Source: an uncultured Flavobacteriales bacterium (GTDB taxonomy: Bacteria > Bacteroidota > Bacteroidia > Flavobacteriales_D > Sanyastnellaceae). From it: 64,000 nt of DNA. Numbering within the stretch: the stretch's first letter is position 1; every line of letters starts with the position of its first letter. The DNA is taken from positions 18,098-82,097 of the forward strand of contig CALSMK010000007.1 of the NCBI GenBank assembly GCA_943787435.1. The letters are read 5' to 3'. A program made the position numbers and the translations under genes. Of this stretch, positions 36,276 to 44,700 are shown in pieces. The notes beneath the pieces were generated by a model that was not told the origin of the DNA, did not search any database, and worked only from the letters and a program-made list of their open reading frames with translations.

Positions 36276-37055
36276 TTAGCGCTGGACCACGAGTCGAATC
36301 ACCTCTCCTGCGCCTTGATCGGTCAAGGTCAAAAAGTAGATGCCCTCTGTCAAATTGGCGACGTCGACCTGTTCTGCATTGGAAAGAACTGGCCATTGGC
36401 GGATGCTGCGGCCGTCCATGCTGTGCAAAGCCGCGTCCGATCCTTGAGCGCCCATGACGGTGAAAGATCCAGAAGTCGGATTCGGGAACAAGGAAGGCGC
36501 GAAGGAGAGTGCTTCACCCACGTTGGTGCTTTCGCCCAAAATGGGGAATGGAAAACCATCAAAACTGAACGGCGTAGCCAATGGGAAACCAAAAACTGTC
36601 GCCCACACATTGACCTCCATGCTCAAGACATACTCCCCCGTTTGGTTGGGAACTCCTGAGAACGAAGCGCAGTACTGCCCGCCGCCAAGGAATGTACAAG
36701 GATCTGTGCAATCGCCGAGGTTGTTGCACACGTACTCCATGCCAATTTCTTCGAATGTCAGCGTGTCACCACTGATGGTGTCCACCAACAAAACAGCCAC
36801 AATAACGACGGAGTCAATGGGAGCGTCCAGCGGGGTATCTGGCTCAACATCCGAGGCAAAAGAAGGCACCAAAAGGTGCACCTCGTCCACGTATGAGAGT
36901 TCCACATAGGCCGTATCGAAAAAGGTTTCTTCGCCATCGGGGCTCAACCCCCATGTTTCTCCACCAAAGTCGACCGCTTCCGGGTCACATTGAGCGTGAA
37001 CAGTCAACGAAAAAGCAAGCAGCGCAACTGCGCCAAGGCATTGGAAAAATTTCAT
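36276..37055 (-). CDS. Secreted T9SS-sorted protein between STAS and rnz genes
   Basis: 259 residues. Signal peptide GAVALLAFSLTVHAQ. The body, about 20-185, is Cys-containing and beta-rich (YVELSYVDEVHLLVPSFASD, CNNLGDCTDPCTFLGGGQYCAS, GEYVLSMEVNVWATVFG), probably with disulfides; no enzyme motif. The final about 75 residues are a T9SS type A sorting domain (FPNPTSGSFTV, LHSMDGRSIRQW, LTEGIYFLTL, LVVQR). An exported protein is embedded between cytoplasmic genes with gaps of only 13 bases on both sides. Confidence 0.85.
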   Translation of the reverse strand: MKFFQCLGAVALLAFSLTVHAQCDPEAVDFGGETWGLSPDGEETFFDTAYVELSYVDEVHLLVPSFASDVEPDTPLDAPIDSVVIVAVLLVDTISGDTLTFEEIGMEYVCNNLGDCTDPCTFLGGGQYCASFSGVPNQTGEYVLSMEVNVWATVFGFPLATPFSFDGFPFPILGESTNVGEALSFAPSLFPNPTSGSFTVMGAQGSDAALHSMDGRSIRQWPVLSNAEQVDVANLTEGIYFLTLTDQGAGEVIRLVVQR

Positions 37056-37068
37056 GTCTAAGGGAATA

Positions 37069-37428
37069 TCAGATGTTACGCTCTACCTCCTCCATGTACA
37101 CCAAATCCACCCCTTCTTGGGCGGTGGGCACAATTTTGAGGACGTTATCGAGTTGACTGATTGAAACCAATTTGGCCACAGCAGGCTGAAGTCCACTGAC
37201 CACAAAAGTACCTCCCGCATCTCTGCAGCTGCGGTGTCCAATCAAGACCGCACTCAACCCACTGGAGTCAATGTAGCGGGTTTCATTCAGGTCTAAGACC
37301 ATGTTTCTGTGTCCCTCTTTGCTGGCCAAAACCAGCTCTCCTTTAAGCTCAGGGGCACACAAAGCATCCAACTTCTCCACCTTGGCAGTCAGGATGACCA
37401 CCTTCTCACGCTTTTCGACTTCAAATTT
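37069..37428 (-). CDS. STAS-domain anti-sigma factor antagonist-like protein
   Basis: 119 residues from ATG 37428. A longer frame could begin at a TTG overlapping pyrB, but the STAS fold starts here (MKFEVEKREKVVIL). The phosphorylatable loop is RYIDSSGLSAVLIGHRSC, with the DSSG Ser that Rsb/SpoIIAB-type kinases modify. The C-terminus is GGTFVVSGLQPAVAKLVSISQLDNVLKIV. It would act in a partner-switching pathway, but no matching kinase or sigma factor is nearby. The STAS-rnz pairing is common in Bacteroidota; here a T9SS gene is placed between them. Confidence 0.88.
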   Translation of the reverse strand, partial: KFEVEKREKVVILTAKVEKLDALCAPELKGELVLASKEGHRNMVLDLNETRYIDSSGLSAVLIGHRSCRDAGGTFVVSGLQPAVAKLVSISQLDNVLKIVPTAQEGVDLVYMEEVERNI

Positions 37429-37460
37429 CATGTCGCGAATCTGTATGCTCCGAAAATAGC

Positions 37461-38405
37461 TCAATCCGGCGAGCTGCCCAATCGTCCAGCCAACAGGTAT
37501 AAAACAGCCATTCGAATGGCCACCCCATTCTCAACCTGATCCAAGATGACGGCGTCTTGTCCGTCGGCCACATCACTGGCAATTTCAACCCCCCTGTTCA
37601 TGGGGCCAGGGTGCAAAATCAAGGGGCGCTTGTCCAGTCTGTGCAGCCTTTCCGTGGTGATTCCATAAACAGAATGATACTCTTCCAAACTGGGGAAATA
37701 AGGCACTTCAGTCCCCTGACGCTCCAATTGAATTCGCAGGACATTGGCCACATCACACCAGGCCAAAGCCCGGTCAACATCGTGTTCAATTTGGACTCCC
37801 AGGGACCCGAAATGTTTTGGAATAAGCGTCGCAGGTCCACAAACCATGACTTCCGCGCCGAGCAATTGAAGGCACAGCACGTTGGACAATGCCACCCTGC
37901 TGTGCCGGATGTCGCCAAAAATGCACACTCGTTTCCCGGACAAGCTCCCCAACCTCTCAGTGAGGGTAAAGCAATCCAACAAAGCCTGTGTGGGATGCTC
38001 ATGGGTGCCATCGCCAGCATTCACAATGGGCACTTGAATCTTCTGTGCCAAATAGTGTGCCGCACCCGGGTGTGGGTGGCGCATGACGACCATGTCGACC
38101 TTCATGGCCAAAATGTTGCGAACGGTGTCCGCCAGAGTCTCCCCTTTCTTGACACTCGATGAACCTGCAGAAAAATTCACGACATCTGCAGACAATCTTT
38201 TCTCGGCCAATTCGAAACTGAGCCGGGTTCTGGTGCTGTTTTCAAAAAACAGATTCGCCACGGTGAGGTCCCGCAAACTGGGAACCTTTTTGATGGGCCG
38301 GTTAATGACCGCTTTGAATTCTCTTGCCGTTTGAAAGACAGCCTCGACATCTGAGGCTTGAAGACCTCTAATGCCAAGCAAGTGACGAGCAGAGAATTCA
38401 GCCAT
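37461..38405 (-). CDS. pyrB: Aspartate carbamoyltransferase catalytic subunit
   Basis: 314 residues. The carbamoyl-phosphate loop is FFENSTRTRLSFELAEKRL (STRTR, about residue 55). SVKKGETLADTVRNI, DMVVMRHPHPGAAHYLA, the active-site VNAGDGTHEHPTQALLD and the C-terminal LHPGPMNRGVEI follow. It makes carbamoyl-aspartate in pyrimidine synthesis. ATG 38405 overlaps the pyrR stop by 8 bases. No pyrI is adjacent, consistent with an unregulated or PyrR-controlled enzyme. Confidence 0.97.
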   Translation of the reverse strand: MAEFSARHLLGIRGLQASDVEAVFQTAREFKAVINRPIKKVPSLRDLTVANLFFENSTRTRLSFELAEKRLSADVVNFSAGSSSVKKGETLADTVRNILAMKVDMVVMRHPHPGAAHYLAQKIQVPIVNAGDGTHEHPTQALLDCFTLTERLGSLSGKRVCIFGDIRHSRVALSNVLCLQLLGAEVMVCGPATLIPKHFGSLGVQIEHDVDRALAWCDVANVLRIQLERQGTEVPYFPSLEEYHSVYGITTERLHRLDKRPLILHPGPMNRGVEIASDVADGQDAVILDQVENGVAIRMAVLYLLAGRLGSSPD

Positions 38406-38955
38406 GGTCTTCTGTGGGATTAATCAATTCGACCCTATCCTCCCCTTCCATGTCTGACCAGACCACTTGAACACGTTGGCTGTCCAAGCTGTCCACACTT
38501 CGTCCGACATACTTAGGTTCAATGGGCAACTCGCGACGGAAACGGCGATCCACCAAAACCGCAAGTTCAATTTTGGAAGGTCGTCCGTGCGCCAACAATG
38601 CATCCATGGCTGCGCGAATGGTTCTCCCCGTAAACAAGACGTCATCGACAAGAACAATCCTCAAACCTTCCACTGTGAAGTCGAGGTTGGTCTCTGCGGC
38701 CTGTAGAGGCATGTCGTGCCTTCTAAAGTCGTCCCGGAAGAATGTGATGTCCAATTCGCCGAAACGAGGTGGTTTTCCTCCCAAAATTCGTCCGATGCGG
38801 TCTCTCAAACGCGAGGCCAAGTGGACGCCTCTGGGCTGAATTCCAATCAGCGCACTTTCGGCGAATTCCCCATGCTCCTCAACGAGTTGATGGGCCAATC
38901 TATCCAACGTCAGTTGGAATTGAAGCGGGGTGATGAGAGAATGCTCAGGGCCCAT
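38398..38955 (-). CDS. pyrR: PyrR: pyr operon regulator / uracil phosphoribosyltransferase
   Basis: 185 residues from ATG 38955 (the longer frame runs through a terminator). The type I PRTase fold is seen in ESALIGIQPRGVHLASRLRDRI, the PyrR-specific DITFFRDDFRRHDMP and the PRPP loop IVLVDDVLFTGRTIRAAMDAL. The C-terminus is LAVLVDRRFRRELPIEPKYVGRSVDS. In other bacteria PyrR binds pyr mRNA in response to UMP and has weak UPRTase activity. No obvious attenuator precedes it here, and the predicted leader is only a few bases. Confidence 0.93.
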   Translation of the reverse strand: MGPEHSLITPLQFQLTLDRLAHQLVEEHGEFAESALIGIQPRGVHLASRLRDRIGRILGGKPPRFGELDITFFRDDFRRHDMPLQAAETNLDFTVEGLRIVLVDDVLFTGRTIRAAMDALLAHGRPSKIELAVLVDRRFRRELPIEPKYVGRSVDSLDSQRVQVVWSDMEGEDRVELINPTEDHG

Positions 38956-38963
38956 GTGAGGTG

Positions 38964-38971
38964 CAAAAATA
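38964..38971 (-). promoter_or_regulatory. -7 promoter element for pyrR
   Basis: TATTTTTG on the minus strand matches TAnnTTTG exactly. It ends 9 bases before ATG 38955, implying a leader of about 5 bases. No clear -33 box; the expected place falls inside the rpsA terminator stem. Confidence 0.45.
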
Positions 38972-38980
38972 GTCCAGTAC

Positions 38981-39006
38981 GAAAAAGGGAGGCACAATGG
39001 CCTCCC
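38981..39006 (-). terminator. Rho-independent terminator after rpsA
   Basis: On the minus strand GGGAGGC (39006-39000) and GCCTCCC (38993-38987) form a 7-base stem with a CATTGT loop, followed by TTTTTC. It lies 25 bases after the rpsA stop. Confidence 0.9.
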
Positions 39007-39030
39007 TTTTCCTCAAATCAGGTGTTCAGA

Positions 39031-41612
39031 TTACTCCTTTTCGCCTTCAGCGTCGTCTGCCTTGGCATCTTCAGAAGCGTCCTTTTTGGGGGCTGCCTCC
39101 TTTTTTGCTTTTGGCTTGGCCTTCGCTTTGGGCTTGGCCTTGGGCTTGGCCTTCGCTTTGGGCTTTTCCTCAGCAGGTGCCTCCTCAGCAGCAGGTGCTT
39201 CCTCAGCGGCAGGTGCCTCCTCAGCAGCAGGTGCTTCCTCAGCAGCAGGCGCTTCCTCAGCGGCAGGTGCCTCTTCAGATTTCTTGGCCTTCTTTGCTGG
39301 CTTGGCTTTTTCGACTGGAGCCTCTTCTGCCGCAGGGGCTGTCTCAGGTCCGTCTTCCATTTGCTGCTTCAACTGCGACAGAACGTCAAGGTCACCGAAG
39401 GTGGTCTTGGCTTGGCGCTCATTCACCTCACGCACAGCACGCTGTGTTGCAGGGCTTGAGCCATTGTCGCGGTCATCACGGCGCTTGCGGTTGTCAGACC
39501 CACCACGCTTCTTCGCTGGCGGCTCCTCATAAGTGCGCAGGTGCGACACAGTGATGCGCTTGGCGTTGCGGTTGAACTCCAAAACGATGAAGTCTGCACT
39601 CTCCTCGACCTTGATGTCCGTGCCATCCTCGCGCTTGAGGTGCTTGGCTTGACAGAAACCCTCAACACCATATGGCAGAGCGATTCCGACATTGCTGCCG
39701 TCGATGGTCAACACCGTTCCCTTGTGGGTTGATCCCACTTCGAATACCTGTTCGAAAGTGTCCCAAGGGTTCTCCTGGAGTTGCTTGTGACCGAGGCTCA
39801 TGCGGCGGTTGGTTTTGTCCAACTCCAACACGACCACGTCGATCTCATCTCCAACGTTACAGAATTCGGATGGGTGCTTGATCTTCTTCTCCCAGCTGAG
39901 GTCAGAAATGTGAACGAGACCATCGATCCCTTCTTCCATTTCGACAAACAGACCGAAGTTGGTGAAGTTGCGAACCTTACCAGAATGCTTGGACTGCACA
40001 GGGAACTTGAACTCGATGTTGTCCCATGGATCTGGAACGAGCTGCTTCATGCCAAGGCTCATCTTGCGCTCTTCGCGGTCGATGCCCAAGATGACAGTCT
40101 CGATCTCGTCTCCAACTTTCAGGAACTCCTGAGCGCTGCGCAAGTGCTGACTCCAGCTCATTTCACTGACGTGCAACAAACCTTCTACGCCCTCCGCCAC
40201 TTCGACGAATGCTCCGTAGTCGGCCACCACAACAACCTTTCCTTTGATCTTGTCTCCAACATTGACTCCTTCGGACATGGCGTCCCAAGGGTGAGCTGTG
40301 AGCTGCTTGATGCCGAGGCAATTCGCTTGCGGTCGTCGTCAAAGTCCAGAATCACAACGTTGAGTCGCTGCTCGACTTCCACCACTTCCTCTGGATGGCT
40401 CACGCGGCCCCAGCTGAGGTCGGTGATGTGCACGAGTCCGTCCACGCCTCCGAGGTCCACAAAGACACCGTATGACGTGATGTTCTTGACCACACCTTCG
40501 AGAACTTGACCCTTCTCCAATCCGGAGATGATCTGACGCTTCTGCTCTTCCAACTCGGCCTCGATGAGTGCCTTGTGTGAGACCACAACGTTCTTGTACT
40601 CTTGGTTGATCTTGACCACCTTGAATTCCATCTGCTTTCCGACGTATTCGTCGTAGTCGCGAATGGGCTTGACATCAATCTGGCTTCCTGGAAGGAAGGC
40701 CTCGATGCCAAACACATCAACAATCAAGCCGCCCTTGGTGCGGCACTTGATGATGCCCATGATGATTTCATCATTCTCCAGCGCTCCATTGACCTTGAGC
40801 CAGGCGCTGTGAATGCGAGCCGTGCGGTGAGACACCACAAGCTGACCATTGCGGTCTTCCTGCTGCTCAACAAACACGGGAACTGCGTCTCCAACACGGA
40901 GTTCAGGGTTGTAACGGAACTCAGAGGCTCCGATTACACCTTCTGACTTGTAGCCGATGTTGACGACAATTTCTTTTTTACCGATGCTCACGACGGTGCC
41001 TTCGACCACCTCCGATTCACGGATGAGGTTCAAGCTGCCTTCGTAGAGGTCCTCGAGCTTGGTGCGCTGTTCGGGATCCATCTCATCCTTGTCGGCATCA
41101 GATTCGTCCCAATCGAATTCTTCGGAAGGCACATCGAGCACGCGCAGAACGTATGGCTCAGCTGGCTTGGCTTCTTCGACTGGCGCTTCTTCAGCAGCAG
41201 GAGCTTCCTCAGCGGGAGCTTCCTCAGCGCGGAGCTTCCTCAGCGGGAGCTTCTTCAGCAGCAGGGGCTTCTTCAGCCGGGAGCTTCTTCAGCAGCAGGA
41301 GCTTCTTCAGCGCGGAGCTTCTCTCAGCAGCGAGCTTCCTCAGCGGGAGCTTCCTCAGCAGCGAGCTTCCTCAGCGGGAGCTTCTTCAGCAGCGAGCTTC
41401 CTCAGCGGGAGCTTCTTCAGCAGCGGAGCTTCCTCAGCGGGAGCTTCTTCAGCAGCAGGAGCTTCCTCAGCGGGAGCTTCTTCGGCTTTCGATTCTGGTT
41501 CGGGGTTGGCCTCGGGCGTTGCCGCATCTTGGGCCTCCTGCGGTTGATCCGCAGCAGCGTCGTTAGACGCATTTGCCTGGTCTTCAGGCTTTTGGTTTTC
41601 TTCGGTCATCAT
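39031..41612 (-). CDS. rpsA: 30S ribosomal protein S1, reading frame interrupted by indels
   Basis: Three frames join into one S1 protein. The N-terminus (41612 down) is a Glu/Pro/Ala-rich tail, MTEENQKPEDQANAS then AEEAPAEEAP repeats. The frame slips several times inside the repeats (about 41220-41460). From 41141 three S1 domains follow (GTVVSIGKKEIVVNIGYKSEG, IIKCRTKGGLIVDVFGIEAFLPGSQ, GVVKNITSYGVFVDLGG). Near 40315 one C is missing (DDRKRIA then LGIKQLTAHPWDA in the next frame). Three more S1 domains follow (VVVADYGAFVEV, KVRNFTNFGLFVEM, VLTIDGSNVGIALP). The C-terminal tail has EEAPAA repeats, a Lys/Pro/Ala block and an acidic end. Six S1 domains is the normal bacterial number. Because S1 is essential, the breaks are probably sequence errors. 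Confidence 0.93.
39165..39290. repeat. In-gene tandem repeat encoding EEAPAA units (rpsA C-terminus)
   Basis: The sequence repeats a 15- or 30-base unit built on cctcagcagcaggtgcttc / cctcagcggcaggtgcctc, encoding AAEEAPAAEEAP on the minus strand about five times. It is protein-coding, not a CRISPR: no unique spacers. Confidence 0.8.
41170..41490. repeat. In-gene tandem repeat encoding EEAPAEEAPA units (rpsA N-terminus), with indels
   Basis: Repeats of cagcgggagcttc and cagcagcaggagcttc alternate through about 320 bases. Some copies are shortened (cagcgcggagcttc, cagcagcgagcttcc), and each shift changes the reading frame. Unit slippage or miscalled bases within the repeat best explain the broken frame. 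Confidence 0.75.
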
Positions 41613-41702
41613 GTCCGAAGGGAGTTTTGTATCTCAATGGATGCGCCATCCATCTCGAGTTGTTGAATAAGGGGCGTGTGGCGCGTGCCCCAAAAAGGGG
41701 CG

Positions 41703-41710
41703 CAAAAATA
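41703..41710 (-). promoter_or_regulatory. -7 promoter element for rpsA
   Basis: TATTTTTG on the minus strand matches TAnnTTTG. It is followed by GCGCCCC TTTTT GGGGC, a small hairpin (GCCCC/GGGGC) in the predicted leader, which is about 90 bases long before ATG 41612. The hairpin might serve S1 autoregulation or act as a terminator for the upstream gene; undecided. Confidence 0.4.
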
Positions 41711-41751
41711 GGTGGAATCCGCTGATTATCCGAATGATTGAGGCTTGATTC

Positions 41752-44700
41752 TCAATTGCCTCCACTTTCTATGAGCCGAGCCTGGTCAAACCCCATCTCT
41801 TTGGCCTGATTCAACCACGATTGTGCTTCTGATTGATTGGGGCTCTTTCGCGTGATGTAGCGGGTGAATCCTTGCTCACGCAAAGAACGAATTCCCCAAC
41901 CCAAAGGCGCATCCAGAATGGCATTCGCCAGACGTACAGGTATGGTGCTCGAGTATTCACCCAGCTCCACCTCCCAACCCACCATCACCCCTTCCGAACC
42001 TTCATCTTGGGAAGCCTTCTGCTCTGAGCCGGTTTCTGATGGGGCGGCCTCCCCCATTCCTACCAAGGACCCGACAGCCGTTGTGCTGGCTTCAAGAAGT
42101 GGGATGCGCTTGCCGTTGATGTAGACCACAACAAAGGCGTCTTCTCTGCCATCCAAACGCAATTCATCGCGATGCTCCGCTGCACTTTGCTCATCTTCAA
42201 ATCGTCCAGAGAACAGCCTCAACCAACCGTCAGTGCCCGCGTCCTCCCGGGTCAATGTCCCGAGTTTGGCCACAGCATTTTCATCGGGAACCCCACGGAA
42301 AGCCCCCACTTGAACGCTGTATACCCGCCCTCTGATGTTGTTCCATGTGGGAATGTTTTGGGCGGTTGAAGGCGCATTTGACGTGGCCACTACACCAGCG
42401 GGGTCGACTGTTGATTCTCCTAATTCTCCTTGCGGTTCATTCGAAGCTGTCGCTCGTGACGAGGCCTGTTGATTCACCCTTTCTTGTGCCAATTCATCCA
42501 CAGGGGGCCGGGAGCCCCTCACCCGCTCTCCGTCGACAAACCTGACGACAAATGCATCGTCATAGCCCAAAGACCTGATGGCGTCTCGTGCCACCACTGC
42601 TGGATCATAGGCATCAAAGCTTCCCGCCATGTAGCGTGTGATCCCATTGGACAACGATTGAGCCCACATGGGATTGAAGGCTGCAAATAGGGCAGCAGGA
42701 AGTGCTTTTCTAAAGGCGCCAATCTGAATCTTGTACTCCACACCATCACTGCGCGGGGCACCCGATTCAACCGCGAACGTTTCGGCCGCAGAATTCCCTT
42801 CGTTCAGGTCCAAAGAAGCCGACCCTAAAATGGCCCGCTCCATGGCCACCCGATCAATCGGCCGAATGGCAACTCCACTGCCCGATGACGTCCCTTGCCC
42901 CACCACTTCCGCTGCAGGCAGCACCACGCCAAAAGCCGAGGCCCTGCGCTCATTCACATCATTCAGCGGAGAATTGTTCAATCCCATGGAAGCCGAAGTG
43001 CTCGTTTCATCTGCAACCACCTCCATGGATTTGCCCTCTGACCCATCAGCCGAATCATCAACGGCCTCATCAGCCAAATCATCAACGGCCTCCACTGCGG
43101 AGACTTCAACAAGAGAGCTGCCTGAATCTCCTTCGGGCAGAGACGTTGGCGACATGGCCGAATCCGCCATTGGTTCGGATGACATGATCAAGCGGTTTTC
43201 GAATCCCAATGCATCGACTCTTTCCCAAGCTTCGCGGACATCGCGCTCAGCAAAAAAGAGCGACTTCTCCCATCGACTCATCTTAGATCTAGACAATGCA
43301 TTGTCTTCGTTCCGACTTCTGACCCGCCTCCAGTTCGACCACGCTGCAATCAACTCCAAATCCTCTGGCAGCCAGGCATTCTCCCCGACAGTCCCCCCTT
43401 CATCTGCACTTGTGTCTTCAACTGCACGGTCAAGCAACCTCATCCATTCCGTCACTTCTTCTTTTGTGGCATTGTCAAAAAACGGAACCGCCTCTATATC
43501 AGTAGGCCCTTTGGCTTCAACCCAACCATCTTCATCTGCCGAAGTCTCCATCCCGGCCGGTTCTTCACGCGCCTCATCGACCGCTTGAACGAGATCTTCG
43601 TCGGCTTCTGTCTGGGATTCTGCCTCTTGCCCCTCCTTCTCTTCTTCTGAATCGTCAGGTTGAGCCGCAACAGCCACAGAAGTCTGTGAAGCAGCAGCTG
43701 ACAGTATTGGCCCTTGCTCATCCCATTCCAACAACAAGGCTTCCCAAGCCGCCGCAGCCTTCAAGGCCAAACCTTCTCTTTTCTCTTGGGCCAAAAAGAG
43801 CTCTTCCCCGTCCAGCTTACCCTGAGGGGATTCACTTTCATCAAGCCGCATGGCTTCAGATGCGGCTTGAGCTTTAGTCAACAATGCTGAAAGGCCATTG
43901 ACGCGCTGTTCCTCATCCGTTCCAAAAGAAAGGACTGACAATTCCTCCAATTGCTGTTCGATTTGAACGCCTTTGGCTTCTTCACTTTCCACCCATTCAT
44001 CCAGCTCCTCCAACATCGTTCCTCGAAGGTCGAGGTAAGCCGATTTCAATTCTGGCTCCATGGAATTCAAGTCATCCAATGTCACGACCATGGGCAGCCC
44101 CGCTCCTCCAGAAGCCTGCGCAAATTCATCCCAGGCGCGGCTGACTTTGCGAGAATCCGTGATGCGCCCAGCCCAAGCTGAGGTCACCTGCGAATCCGCC
44201 TCCCCGATGTCAGCCCCTGAATTTTTGGCGCTTGAATTGGGGAAAACAAATCCAATCAACGTCGTCTCATCGTCGTCCCCAAATGGATCAGCTGAGATGG
44301 AAACCCATTCCAAAATGCCCTGATCGTCAACGGGGACATCAACCTCTTCACTCACCATGCTCTCTTGGCCGTCAGCGACCTCGGGTTCGCCATGGGTTGA
44401 TGAAGCCTGGGCTTCAACGGCTGCAACAGCTTGCTCCGCTTGGGGTTCGGTTGCGGCTTCCGAAGCAGCGAGCGCTTGGGCAGCAGCGGCATCCTGGTCT
44501 GACCGGACCTTGGCTTCGGCGGCGGCCTGGACTGCGGCCGCTTCGACAGCAGCGAGCGATTCTGCTGCAGCGGCTTCTTCCGCTTCGAGTTCAGCTGCAG
44601 CCATGGCAGCAGCGGCTTCTTCCGCTTCGAGCTCGGCTGCAGCCATGGCAGCAGCAGCAGCTTCTTCCGCTTCGAGTTTAGCTGCAGCTTCGGCGATTGC

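Noticed and set aside
39165..39290. CRISPR-like regular repeats
   Set aside because: Repeats are contiguous, encode EEAPAA within rpsA and have no unique spacers; the same holds at 41170-41490 and 49196-49395.
40185..41141. Two separate S1-domain genes instead of one rpsA
   Set aside because: The two frames overlap, each holds three of the six S1 domains in order, and a one-base correction joins them without loss.
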